From NCBI RefSeq assembly GCF_947492645.1, contig NZ_CANLMZ010000010.1, positions 186,001 to 250,000 on the forward strand: a DNA stretch of 64,000 nucleotides. The letters are read 5' to 3'. The position numbers were made by a program, and so were the translations under genes. Shown here one piece after another: positions 25,560-33,543 of the stretch (position 1 is its first letter; the number at the start of each line of letters is the position of its first letter). The notes beneath the pieces are model-generated. The model saw only the letters and a list, made by a program, of their open reading frames with translations, was not told where the DNA came from and did not search any database. The DNA is from an uncultured Pontibacter sp. GTDB lineage: Bacteria > Bacteroidota > Bacteroidia > Cytophagales > Hymenobacteraceae.

Positions 25560-25748
25560 GTGAGGTTAACAACTCATACTAAAGCAGCTTTCTTCTTGCT
25601 GATAATAGCCGTTACCACGGGCCTTATACTATCCGGCACCTCGTTTACACCTTTTTGGGCCGGTGCAATTTATACCTGGCTTGCCTGCGGCATTGCTGGC
25701 GTAATGGTGCAACTAGTTTTATACTTTAAAAACAGGCTATCAACCTGA
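25560..25748 (+). CDS. Two-helix small membrane protein, copy 3 of 4
   Basis: 62 residues with a GTG start at 25560. N-terminus RLTTHTKA, helix 1 (AFFLLIIAVTTGLILSG), a turn (TSFTPFWAG), helix 2 (AIYTWLACGIAGVMVQLVLY), basic end (FKNRLST). It starts 28 bases after copy 2. The GTG start is chosen because no ATG lies before helix 1. Confidence 0.55.
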   Translation: MRLTTHTKAAFFLLIIAVTTGLILSGTSFTPFWAGAIYTWLACGIAGVMVQLVLYFKNRLST

Positions 25749-25755
25749 ACTGCCT

Positions 25756-25950
25756 ATGCTGGTCTACGAGAAAATATCAAAATCAAACCGTACTATAATT
25801 GCCATACTAATGCTGTTTGTATTTATGGCTTTGGTGGTGGCCGATATTTTCATCAGCTTTTTCGGAGGCATGGTGGTGGGGGTGCTGCTGTTCCAGTTTT
25901 TCCTGGAGGCCCGCATGTTTCTCTACGCCAAAAAACGCCGAAAATTTTAA
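25756..25950 (+). CDS. Two-helix small membrane protein, copy 4 of 4
   Basis: 64 residues from the ATG at 25756, only 7 bases after copy 3. N-terminus LVYEKISKSNR, helix 1 (TIIAILMLFVFMALVVA), a turn (DIFISFFGG), helix 2 (MVVGVLLFQFFLEARMFLY), then a strongly basic end (AKKRRKF). It resembles copy 1 most closely in the turn and the R/K tail. Confidence 0.62.
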   Translation: MLVYEKISKSNRTIIAILMLFVFMALVVADIFISFFGGMVVGVLLFQFFLEARMFLYAKKRRKF

Positions 25951-26009
25951 CACCCACTAACGTAACATCACAAGTATACTTTTAACCTTTACTTACCCTA
26001 ATTAAACGA

Positions 26010-26414
26010 ATGCATTACTGGCTTGTAAAATCAGAACCAGAAACTTACTCCTGGGCGAACCTGGTAAAAGACGGAAAAACAATGTGGGATGGCGTGCGCA
26101 ACTACCAGGCACGTAATAATATGCAGCAGATGCAACCCGGCGATATGGTTTTGTTTTATCACAGCGTATCCGAAAAGGCCATTGTAGGCATTGCTAAAGT
26201 AGACAAAGCCGCTTACCCCGACCCAACTGCTAAAGAAGGAAACTGGGTGGTGGTAGACCTCGTGCCTTTCCGTGATTTTAAGGAGCCTGTAACGTTGGAG
26301 CAAATAAAAAAAGACGAACGCTTGCAAAACATTGCTCTTTTGCGCCAGTCGCGCCTCTCGGTAATGCCGCTTAAAGCAGAAGAGTTTGATGTGCTGCTGG
26401 CTTTAGGCAATTAG
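26010..26414 (+). CDS. EVE domain-containing protein
   Basis: 134 residues. MHYWLVKSEPETYSWANLVK is the EVE/PUA-like start, followed by WDGVRNYQARNNMQQMQPGD, then MVLFYHS and AIVGIAKVDKAAYPDPT. EVE domains (YTH/PUA relatives) are known or thought to bind modified bases in DNA or RNA. No second domain is fused here. It follows the small membrane array by 59 bases on the same strand and ends before a terminator. Function in this organism is unknown. Confidence 0.9.
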   Translation: MHYWLVKSEPETYSWANLVKDGKTMWDGVRNYQARNNMQQMQPGDMVLFYHSVSEKAIVGIAKVDKAAYPDPTAKEGNWVVVDLVPFRDFKEPVTLEQIKKDERLQNIALLRQSRLSVMPLKAEEFDVLLALGN

Positions 26415-26461
26415 GGCCCTGCAGCTGTAGGGGCTGATAAAATATAACCGATATAACAACG

Positions 26462-26500
26462 AATGGCGCCTGAAACAAGTACATAGGGACAGGCGCCATT
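26462..26500 (+). terminator. Terminator after the EVE gene
   Basis: Stem AATGGCGCCTG / CAGGCGCCATT (26462-26472 with 26490-26500) followed by TATACTTT. Confidence 0.7.
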
Positions 26501-26538
26501 TATACTTTCCTGGTACTACATAGCATAAAAACCCTACT

Positions 26539-28029
26539 ATGGCTAAAGTACGCATCGTATTATACTTGTACCTGTTGCTGTTTGCTGCTGTTACTCTTGC
26601 ACAGCAGCCTGCACAGCCTGTGCGCCTGGAGCTGCCTTTCGATAAAACCGCAACTGTGGCAGAGGTACTCGCCTTACCGGATAGCGCCCTCCTGCTTTAC
26701 CACAAAACCAGCAACGCCTGGAACACCAAAGCCACCTTTTACTTTACAAAGTATAACCATAAGCTGGAAGAAGTATGGAGCACAACCGCAGAACTCCCGC
26801 CTCGCTACGACTATATCCGGCACTACAACGAAGCTCCTTATACTTACCTCATCTTTAGCGGCGAGATACCCGAGCAGTACATTATTACCAGGACAAACAT
26901 AAGCAACGGCATCACAGAAGTTAAAAAGTATGAGTTAAAAGACATTGAAACCATACATGAGTTTAATGTACTGCAGGGCAATTATTTTCTGATAGGCCGC
27001 GACCGCTTTAGCCAAAAGCCGCTGCTGCTGCACCTGAAGCCCTCCGACGACAAGCCAAAGCAACTACCCTCCGTTTACGGCGATGAGTCCACGTTTTCGG
27101 ACATGCTGGCCGACCTGGAGAATGAGCGGCTGGATGTGGTACTTACCGAGTCCAATGGCCGTGTATCGAGGCTACAGGTAAAGAGCTTTACAGCAGAAGG
27201 AGAATTAATAAGCAACCATTTTATACTGCAGCAGAACAACATGAGCCTGCTTAATGCCGAAATTACGCCCGGCGACAGCGCCCAGAAAATGCTGTTAGGC
27301 ACATATGGCACCCGGGATCTTCGGTTTACCAGCGGTTTCTTTTCCACGCCAGTAACATCGGTTTATTCCAGCGGAGACTTTTATAGTGTGCTGCAGTTTA
27401 AAAACTTCCTGAAGTACATGAAGCCCCGCCGCGAGGAACGCACGCGTAAGCGTGAGGCCGAACGCCTGCGCCTGGGCAAAGAGCCACAGTACCGTTTCCG
27501 TATACTGCTGCACGACCTAATTACCACCCCTACGGGCTATGTATTGGCTGGCGAGGCATACTACCCTCAATACCGCAGCAACTCAAACCAATATAACATT
27601 GACAGGCTAGGCCAGCGGCAGGCCTTTATGCAACAATCGGATGGATATAAGCGCACGCATGCCATTGCGATGGGTTTTGATAAGCAGGGAAATTTGTTGT
27701 GGGATAATGCTTTTCCGCTGAAAGATGTATCAAGCATGGAACTGGTGCATACCGTAGAAGTTGCCCGTGCCAGAGATGGCCGCGTGATAATGGCCTATCC
27801 CGAGAAAGACGAAGTTATCTACCATATCATGCACGAAGACAAGTATGACGACAAAGCGCACAGGCTACAGATAATGACTTACAACGAAAGCGAAAAGGCG
27901 CAGCTCACAGAGTATCCCGGCATCATTAAGTGGTTTGACAATAATTTCGTCGCTTTTGGGTTCCAGCGCATCAAGCCATCCCGTGGCGAGGCTCGCAATG
28001 TGTTTTACCTGAACAAGATCAGCTTTTGA
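26539..28029 (+). CDS. Secreted protein of unknown function, WD/beta-propeller-like pattern
   Basis: 496 residues with a signal peptide (YLYLLLFAAVTLAQQPAQ). The body shows repeated beta-strand runs separated by charged turns (ATFYFTKYNHKLEEVWSTT, NYFLIGRDRFSQKPLLLHL, GYVLAGEAYYPQYRSNSN, THAIAMGFDKQGNLLWDNAF). The recurring 'x-D-K-Q-G-N-L-L-W' style turn suggests a propeller-like fold, but I do not recognise a family. Probably periplasmic. It is a single gene, transcribed ahead of pyrR but 133 bases away. Confidence 0.6.
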   Translation: MAKVRIVLYLYLLLFAAVTLAQQPAQPVRLELPFDKTATVAEVLALPDSALLLYHKTSNAWNTKATFYFTKYNHKLEEVWSTTAELPPRYDYIRHYNEAPYTYLIFSGEIPEQYIITRTNISNGITEVKKYELKDIETIHEFNVLQGNYFLIGRDRFSQKPLLLHLKPSDDKPKQLPSVYGDESTFSDMLADLENERLDVVLTESNGRVSRLQVKSFTAEGELISNHFILQQNNMSLLNAEITPGDSAQKMLLGTYGTRDLRFTSGFFSTPVTSVYSSGDFYSVLQFKNFLKYMKPRREERTRKREAERLRLGKEPQYRFRILLHDLITTPTGYVLAGEAYYPQYRSNSNQYNIDRLGQRQAFMQQSDGYKRTHAIAMGFDKQGNLLWDNAFPLKDVSSMELVHTVEVARARDGRVIMAYPEKDEVIYHIMHEDKYDDKAHRLQIMTYNESEKAQLTEYPGIIKWFDNNFVAFGFQRIKPSRGEARNVFYLNKISF

Positions 28030-28136
28030 TTATTGGCAACTAATTGTTTGCTGCAGGGAAGTAGAGTATAGACGCGACTTTTTCCGCAATGAAACAATTA
28101 ACCCATCTAACCATTCAACAATCAACTTAAACTCTC

Positions 28137-28144
28137 TATATTTG
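28137..28144 (+). promoter_or_regulatory. -7 element of pyrR-pyrB
   Basis: TATATTTG matches TAnnTTTG 18 bases before the pyrR ATG. The leader is too short for a PyrR-controlled attenuator upstream of pyrR. Confidence 0.45.
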
Positions 28145-28162
28145 TAAGCAAGACAACCGGCT

Positions 28163-28711
28163 ATGCAGAAAAGACTCATCGTAAACCACCAATTGCTCGA
28201 GATCATGGTGATGCGCCTTTGCCACCAGCTTATCGAAAACCACGGCGACTTTTCTGATTCTGTTATACTTGGCCTGCAACCCCGCGGCATTCACGTAGCC
28301 CAGCGCATCCAGAAAACTTTAGCATCCATACTTGGCAAGCAGGTACCAACCGGCTACCTCGACACCACGTTTCACCGCGACGATTTCCGCCGCCGCGACA
28401 CCCCACTTACAGCAAACGCAACTAAAATAGATTTTCTGATTGAGGGTAAGAAAGTGATATTAGTGGATGATGTGCTGTATACGGGCCGCTCTGTAAGGGC
28501 TGCCATGGATGCCATGATTGCTTATGGCCGCCCTGCCAACGTGGAGCTGCTCGTGCTGATAGACAGGCTATACACGCGCCACCTGCCCATACAACCAACG
28601 TATGTGGGCCGCCATGTAAACTCCTTGCAAAGCCAGCGGGTACTGGTAGCATGGCAGGGGCAGGATACACCGGAAGACAATATCTGGCTGATTACTAAAA
28701 CCGACGAATAG
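28163..28711 (+). CDS. pyrR: Pyrimidine operon regulator / uracil phosphoribosyltransferase PyrR
   Basis: 182 residues of the type I phosphoribosyltransferase fold. The PRPP loop is VILVDDVLYTGRSVRAAMDA and the hood region is LGLQPRGIHVAQRI. The middle DTTFHRDDFRR and the end YVGRHVNSLQSQRVLV are typical of PyrR. In Firmicutes PyrR binds UMP and the pyr leader RNA. Here it lies 9 bases before pyrB, with a very short leader, so RNA-binding regulation is not evident and it may work mainly as uracil phosphoribosyltransferase. Confidence 0.93.
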   Translation: MQKRLIVNHQLLEIMVMRLCHQLIENHGDFSDSVILGLQPRGIHVAQRIQKTLASILGKQVPTGYLDTTFHRDDFRRRDTPLTANATKIDFLIEGKKVILVDDVLYTGRSVRAAMDAMIAYGRPANVELLVLIDRLYTRHLPIQPTYVGRHVNSLQSQRVLVAWQGQDTPEDNIWLITKTDE

Positions 28712-28720
28712 ATTCCTCCC

Positions 28721-29644
28721 ATGCAAGAGCTTAGCGTTAGGCACCTTTTAGGCATCAAAGACATCACTTCTCAGGATATTCAACTCATCTTCGAGACTGC
28801 CGACAATTTTAAAGACGTGCTTAACAGGCCTATTAAAAAAGTGCCCTCGCTGCGCGATATTACCATTGCCAACGTTTTCTTTGAGAACTCTACCCGCACA
28901 CGCCTCTCCTTCGAGCTTGCCGAAAAGCGACTTTCTGCCGATGTGATCAACTTCAGCAGCAGCGGCAGTTCCGTTAAAAAAGGCGAAACCTTGCTGGATA
29001 CGGTAAACAATATCCTGGCCATGAAAGTGGACATGATCGTGATGCGCCACTCCAGCCCCGGGGCACCGCACTTCCTGAGCCGCCATATACAAGCCAACAT
29101 CGTAAACGCCGGCGACGGTACACACGAGCACCCAACGCAGGCACTACTGGATAGTTTCTCCATCCGAGAAAAGTTCGGAGATGTGGCTGGGAAAAAAGTA
29201 GTGATCATTGGTGACATTCTGCACTCCAGGGTGGCGCTTTCGAACATCTTTGCTTTACAGAAGCTGGGCGCTGAGGTGATGGTTTGCGGGCCTATTACCT
29301 TGTTGCCAAAGTATATCAAGGAACTTGGCGTTAAAGTAGAGCTTGACATCCGCAGGGCCCTTGCCTGGTGCGATGTAGCCAACGTGCTGCGCATACAGCT
29401 GGAACGCCAGCAAATGAAATACTTCCCGTCGCTGCGAGAGTACACGTTATACTATGGCATCAACAAAAAAATGCTGGATAGCCTGGACAAAGAGATTGTG
29501 CTGATGCACCCGGGCCCGATAAACCGTGGCGTAGAACTTAGCTCCGATGCCGCCGACTCACACCACTCTATTATACTGAACCAAGTAGAGAACGGCGTTG
29601 CCATACGCATGGCCATTTTATACTTGCTCGCTTCTAAGCAATAA
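28721..29644 (+). CDS. pyrB: Aspartate carbamoyltransferase catalytic subunit
   Basis: Second step of pyrimidine synthesis: carbamoyl phosphate + aspartate to carbamoyl aspartate. The carbamoyl phosphate motif FFENSTRTRLSFELAEKRL lies at residues ~50-68, then SSGSSVKKGETLLDT, IVMRHSSPGAPHF and GDGTHEHPTQALLDSFSI. The C-terminal aspartate-binding HPGPINRGVEL is intact. 307 residues is normal. It begins 9 bases after pyrR. No regulatory subunit pyrI is next to it, as in many PyrR-linked ATCases. Confidence 0.97.
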   Translation: MQELSVRHLLGIKDITSQDIQLIFETADNFKDVLNRPIKKVPSLRDITIANVFFENSTRTRLSFELAEKRLSADVINFSSSGSSVKKGETLLDTVNNILAMKVDMIVMRHSSPGAPHFLSRHIQANIVNAGDGTHEHPTQALLDSFSIREKFGDVAGKKVVIIGDILHSRVALSNIFALQKLGAEVMVCGPITLLPKYIKELGVKVELDIRRALAWCDVANVLRIQLERQQMKYFPSLREYTLYYGINKKMLDSLDKEIVLMHPGPINRGVELSSDAADSHHSIILNQVENGVAIRMAILYLLASKQ

Positions 29645-29692
29645 GTATAACACCCACATAAATACGTTATTTACTGGCATCAGCAACAACTT

Positions 29693-30229
29693 ATGAAGGA
29701 TACGCAGGTGATACATGTGCCGGGTTTAGGAAACTCTGGTCCTGAGCATTGGCAAAGCATCTGGCAACAAAACGAACCTGCCAGCCTACGTGTGCAGCAA
29801 GCAGACTGGGATAATCCTGTTTGTGAAGACTGGGTAGAGGAATTGCAGCGTGTCATCTCTGCTGTAAAAGATAAAGATATTCTGTTGGTGGCACACAGCC
29901 TGGGTTGCCTTACGGTAGCGCATTGGGCCAAAAAGTATAAAGCACCCGTAAAAGCGGCATTTTTGGTTGCGCCCCCTGAAGTTGAAATAAATGTTACGCT
30001 AAAGGAGGTGCTTGATTTCGCTCCGTTCCCGAAGTATAAACTCCCTTTCCGGTCTATGCTGGTGGCAAGCACCGACGACGAGTACTTAACAATTGAACGA
30101 GCAGAATACCTGGCAAACCTATGGGGTAGCGAGTTTGTGAATGTTGGTGCATTAGGCCACATCAACGCTTACTCGAATATAGGTGCCTGGGAACAGGGGC
30201 AAAAGCTTTTTGAGAGGCTAAAGGCTTAA
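29693..30229 (+). CDS. RBBP9/YdeN-family serine hydrolase
   Basis: Small alpha/beta hydrolase, 178 residues. The start IHVPGLGNSGPEHWQSIWQQ is the family signature, the nucleophile lies in VAHSLGCLTVAHWA, the acid residue in ASTDDEYL and the catalytic His in ALGHINAYSNIG. Substrates of the family are not well known. It ends at a long hairpin. The 48-base gap to pyrB would allow read-through from the pyr genes, but a functional link is not obvious. Confidence 0.9.
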   Translation: MKDTQVIHVPGLGNSGPEHWQSIWQQNEPASLRVQQADWDNPVCEDWVEELQRVISAVKDKDILLVAHSLGCLTVAHWAKKYKAPVKAAFLVAPPEVEINVTLKEVLDFAPFPKYKLPFRSMLVASTDDEYLTIERAEYLANLWGSEFVNVGALGHINAYSNIGAWEQGQKLFERLKA

Positions 30230-30233
30230 TAAT

Positions 30234-30289
30234 AAGTATAAACAGAAAAGGGCCGCAGATAAATCTGCGGCCCTTTTCTGTTTATACTT
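30234..30289. terminator. Bidirectional terminator with AAGTATA/TATACTT at the stem base
   Basis: Perfect 26-bp stem (30234-30259 with 30264-30289), loop TAAA, between convergent genes. The outermost seven bases on each side are AAGTATA and TATACTT, so the repeated genome word forms the base of the stem. Confidence 0.9.
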
Positions 30290-30295
30290 AGATAC

Positions 30296-31756
30296 TTAAT
30301 CTAAATTCAGTTGCATGTCCGGGGTATTCATTTCAAATCCTACCCTTCTGTTTCTGGCTCTTGCGCTTTCTGTTCTGCGCTTAGACAACCTTTCGTTTAC
30401 TTTCACAAGTGGCTGGCTTTCACCGTAACCTCTTGTTACTAATCTGTCTGGGTTCTGAACACCACGCTCAATTAAGTAATCCTTAACGGCTTGTGCTCTG
30501 CGCTCAGAAAGAGCCTGGTTGTACTCTTCAGAACCAACGTGGTCAGCGTGACCTTTGATCAACAGTACGTGGTCTGGGTATTTACCTAGCACAGTTACGA
30601 TGCTGTCAAGCAGTTGCTTGTAGCCTTCCTGTACTCTGGCTCTGTCAAACTCGAAGCGTACTTTCTCTTCCAGTATTTTCTTCGTAGCTGCATCTAGTTC
30701 AGGGCAACCGTTGGCGGTACCTGGACCTGGAGTGTTAGGGCAAGCATCTTCGTTATCAGCTACACCGTCACCGTCAGAGTCTGTTGGGCAACCGTCTGGG
30801 CCTGTCTGTACGCCAGCCGGAGTATCAGGGCACTTGTCGTCTTTGTCAGCTACGCCGTCACCGTCAGAGTCAGGGCAACCGTTAGTGGCAGCTGTACCGG
30901 CCTCATCTGGGCACTCGTCATTTCTGTCTGCTACGCCGTCACCATCTCTGTCAGGGCAACCGTTCAGGTTAGCTACGCCAGCCTCTGTAGGGCACTCATC
31001 CTGGTAGTCAGCTACACCGTCGCCGTCTGTATCAATCGGGCAACCGTCTTTGTCAACTTGCACACCAGTCGGAGTGTCTGGGCATTTGTCTCTTCTGTCA
31101 GGCACACCGTCCATGTCTGTATCTGTTGCTTTACCTAAGTTAAAGCCCAGACCAACGTTGTGCATCAGGAAGCGGTCGTTGTCACTTACATCATAGCCAT
31201 CAATCTTATCCTGGCCCATGATCATGTAGTTGGTTTCTACAAATGCGGAAACAGCATCAGAAAAACGGAAGCGAATACCGGCACCACCTCTTGCAGCAGC
31301 CGTTATAAACTTGTCGTCAACCTGAGGGCTGCCATCGGCTCTTACTGCATCCGTTTTAACCCATGCACCACCACCGGCAATCTGCAGGTATGGCCCGATA
31401 AAAGCATCTTCTTTAAGAATGGTACCATACATTTTCAGCCTTAAGCCAAGCATAGCTGTACCCATCTGGGCATCAAATCTACCGAGTGCTTCATTCGCCT
31501 CAGTACTTCCGTAGGTCAGGTGCAAACCTCCATCAAAGGAACGGCTTATGTAACGGTTAAGCGATAAACCGCCGCCCCATTCCAGGTCACCGAATTTATC
31601 GTCACCATCTAAATCACCTTTGTATTGCAGGGCACTTCCGTATATCTGGAGATTTGTCCTCTGGTCACCGCTTTGTGCAAATAACGCTGAACTTGCTGTC
31701 AGCATTAATGTAAGCACGAAAGCAATTGTACTCAGTTTTGTAATTCTTGTTTGCAT
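30296..31756 (-). CDS. OmpA-family outer-membrane protein with thrombospondin type 3 repeats
   Basis: From the chosen ATG at 31756 the protein is 486 residues; a frame extension to 31807 adds 17 residues before the signal peptide and is less likely. The signal peptide (TRITKLSTIAFVLTLMLTAS) is followed by an eight-strand-like barrel (LQIYGSALQYKGDL to NVGLGFNLG), then five calcium-binding TSP3-type repeats (DTDMDGVPDRRDKCPDTPTG, DTDGDGVADYQDECP and similar). The C-terminal OmpA peptidoglycan domain follows (FEFDRARVQEGYK, ALSERRAQAVKDYL). It probably links outer membrane and cell wall. Highly expressed type of codon use. Confidence 0.92.
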   Translation of the reverse strand: MQTRITKLSTIAFVLTLMLTASSALFAQSGDQRTNLQIYGSALQYKGDLDGDDKFGDLEWGGGLSLNRYISRSFDGGLHLTYGSTEANEALGRFDAQMGTAMLGLRLKMYGTILKEDAFIGPYLQIAGGGAWVKTDAVRADGSPQVDDKFITAAARGGAGIRFRFSDAVSAFVETNYMIMGQDKIDGYDVSDNDRFLMHNVGLGFNLGKATDTDMDGVPDRRDKCPDTPTGVQVDKDGCPIDTDGDGVADYQDECPTEAGVANLNGCPDRDGDGVADRNDECPDEAGTAATNGCPDSDGDGVADKDDKCPDTPAGVQTGPDGCPTDSDGDGVADNEDACPNTPGPGTANGCPELDAATKKILEEKVRFEFDRARVQEGYKQLLDSIVTVLGKYPDHVLLIKGHADHVGSEEYNQALSERRAQAVKDYLIERGVQNPDRLVTRGYGESQPLVKVNERLSKRRTESARARNRRVGFEMNTPDMQLNLD

Positions 31757-31807
31757 GATTCTATATTGTATATTTTGATATGATAATACGCGCATGTTTT
31801 CATTCAA

Positions 31808-32094
31808 GTTTTAAGATATTAAAAAAATAACTGAACGTAGAGTCTGGGAAGCGTTTGATAAGGCAGGGCTAGTGGTGGTGTAAACATTCTATTCATAAGC
31901 AACGCTTTTAAAAATCATGGAACGAAAAGATCTGACATCTAACTCTTTCCTAATTCAAAATTGTACAGCTTTTTAAAGCCGCACCAACCTCTGGCTAGAA
32001 GTAATTACCCAATATTTTAAACTGATAAAGGGTTACAAGGTTGTAGCTACATAAAAAAATTAGAGCAAAGGCCCTTATTTTAGAGTAAGAACAA
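31808..32094. other. Gene-free AT-rich interval upstream of the OmpA gene
   Basis: No convincing gene, RNA or repeat. The interval is AT-rich and must contain the OmpA gene promoter and leader, but I could not find a good TAnnTTTG box on the minus strand. Confidence 0.5.
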
Positions 32095-32126
32095 TAAAAA
32101 AGGTTGCCAGCAAATTGCCAGCAACC
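32095..32126 (-). terminator. Terminator for pepP
   Basis: GGTTGC (32102-32107) pairs with GCAACC (32121-32126). The segment also contains the direct repeat TTGCCAGCAA twice. On the minus strand the stem is followed by TTTTTT. Confidence 0.65.
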
Positions 32127-32155
32127 CTACCGATACGCTATGTTAACCCCTTTAT

Positions 32156-33448
32156 TTAAACCTTTTGCATAATTTGCTCTATCTCATCTGCCTCCAGGGG
32201 TATGTTTGCCATCAAATCCACCGGCCCATTAATAGTTACAAGTATATCATTCTCTAACCTGACGCCTATACCTTCTTCTCTTATATAGATGCCCGGCTCG
32301 CAGGTAAATACCATGCCCTCTTCAAAAGTACGGTGCTTATCTCCTACATCATGCACATCCAGGCCCAGGTGGTGCGAGGTGCCGTGCATAAAATATTTTT
32401 TGTAAAGAGGGTTTTGCGGGTCTTGGTGGCGCACATCGTTTTCGTTTAGCAAGCCCAGTTGTATAAGTTCGTTTTCCATAACTGTACCTACAAACTTATG
32501 GTATTGGCCTAAAGTGTTACCAGGCACCAGCATTTGCGTTGCGGCCTTCATTACACGTAGCACCGCATTGTATACTTCGCGCTGCCTTTTGGTGAATTTA
32601 CCATTTACAGGTATGGTGCGCGTTAAGTCCGATGCATAGTTGGCATACTCTGCCCCAAAATCCATCAGCACCAAATCACCGGCCTTGCATTCGCGTTCGT
32701 TATCTACATAATGTAAAATGCAGGCATTTGCCCCAGATGCTATAATAGGTTGGTAAGCTGGCCCTTTAGACCGGTTACGGATAAACTCATGGTAAATTTC
32801 TGCCTCTACGTCGTACTCCATTACACCTGGCCTCATAAACCCAAGCACTCTCCTGAAGGCTTTTTCGGTGATGTGGCATGCCTGCTTTATCAGCGCCACC
32901 TCTGCCTCAGACTTTACAGCACGCAGCAAATGCATAATGAGTGCCACGCGCTCATACTTATGCACCGGGTAGTTTACCATCATCCATTTCATAAACCGGG
33001 CATCGCGGGTCTCTACCTCTACTACGGCCCTTGGGTGCTCGTTCGAGTTCAGGTAAATGTACTCTGCCTCTGGCAGCAACGCATGCAGAAAGGAATTGAA
33101 CTCGTGCGTCCAGAGCACGGTTTTTATGCCCGATACATCCTGTGCCTGCTGCTTGGTAAGTTTGTAGCCTTCCCATGTGAGGATGTGGTCATTGGTTTCG
33201 CGCACAAAAAGCACTTCTTTCAGGCGTGGGTCCCTGGAGTCAGGAAACAGGAGCAGGATGCTTTCTTCCTGGTCTATGCCTGACAGGTAAAAGAGGTCGT
33301 TGTTTTGCCGGAAGGGCATCGTGCCATCCGCATTGGTCGGCATTACATCGTTGGAGTTGAAGATGGCGACAGAACGGGGCTTGAGGTGCTTAATTAAATT
33401 GCGGCGGTTTTGCACAAACAGCTCTTGTGCAATGGGGGCGTATCTCAT
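32156..33448 (-). CDS. pepP: Aminopeptidase P (Xaa-Pro aminopeptidase, M24B)
   Basis: Cuts the N-terminal residue before proline. The N-terminal domain (residues ~1-160) includes FRQNNDLFYLSGIDQEESIL. The C-terminal pita-bread fold carries the five metal ligands: Asp in LMDFGAEYANYASDLTRT (two Asp), His in HGTSHHLGLDVHDVG, Glu in FTCEPGIYIREE and Glu in GVRLENDILVT. 430 residues is normal for bacterial PepP. It is cytosolic, with no signal peptide, and transcribed alone or with the GT9 gene 95 bases upstream. Confidence 0.95.
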   Translation of the reverse strand: MRYAPIAQELFVQNRRNLIKHLKPRSVAIFNSNDVMPTNADGTMPFRQNNDLFYLSGIDQEESILLLFPDSRDPRLKEVLFVRETNDHILTWEGYKLTKQQAQDVSGIKTVLWTHEFNSFLHALLPEAEYIYLNSNEHPRAVVEVETRDARFMKWMMVNYPVHKYERVALIMHLLRAVKSEAEVALIKQACHITEKAFRRVLGFMRPGVMEYDVEAEIYHEFIRNRSKGPAYQPIIASGANACILHYVDNERECKAGDLVLMDFGAEYANYASDLTRTIPVNGKFTKRQREVYNAVLRVMKAATQMLVPGNTLGQYHKFVGTVMENELIQLGLLNENDVRHQDPQNPLYKKYFMHGTSHHLGLDVHDVGDKHRTFEEGMVFTCEPGIYIREEGIGVRLENDILVTINGPVDLMANIPLEADEIEQIMQKV

Positions 33449-33543
33449 AGTTTACTCTTAGGGTCTGGATGATTATCAGCCTAAGTTAGTAAAATTATTA
33501 TTTCAGAGGGCAGTTGGAAAGGCTATACTTTATACGTGTTGTT

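Noticed and set aside
26010..26414. EVE protein as part of a restriction or defence island
   Set aside because: No nuclease, helicase or methylase domain nearby; EVE proteins of this stand-alone size are common housekeeping genes.
28780..29445. 221-codon minus-strand open frame opposite pyrB
   Set aside because: Antisense to an unmistakable aspartate carbamoyltransferase; Ser/Thr-rich with no recognisable fold.
30711..31007. Ser/Pro-rich plus-strand frame with short repeats, resembling a repeat protein
   Set aside because: It is the reverse of the five TSP3 repeats of the OmpA protein; the repeats belong to that gene.
32101..32126. Direct repeat TTGCCAGCAA twice, possible attachment site or CRISPR fragment
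   Set aside because: Only two adjacent copies, and the pair forms the pepP terminator hairpin; no spacers or integrase.
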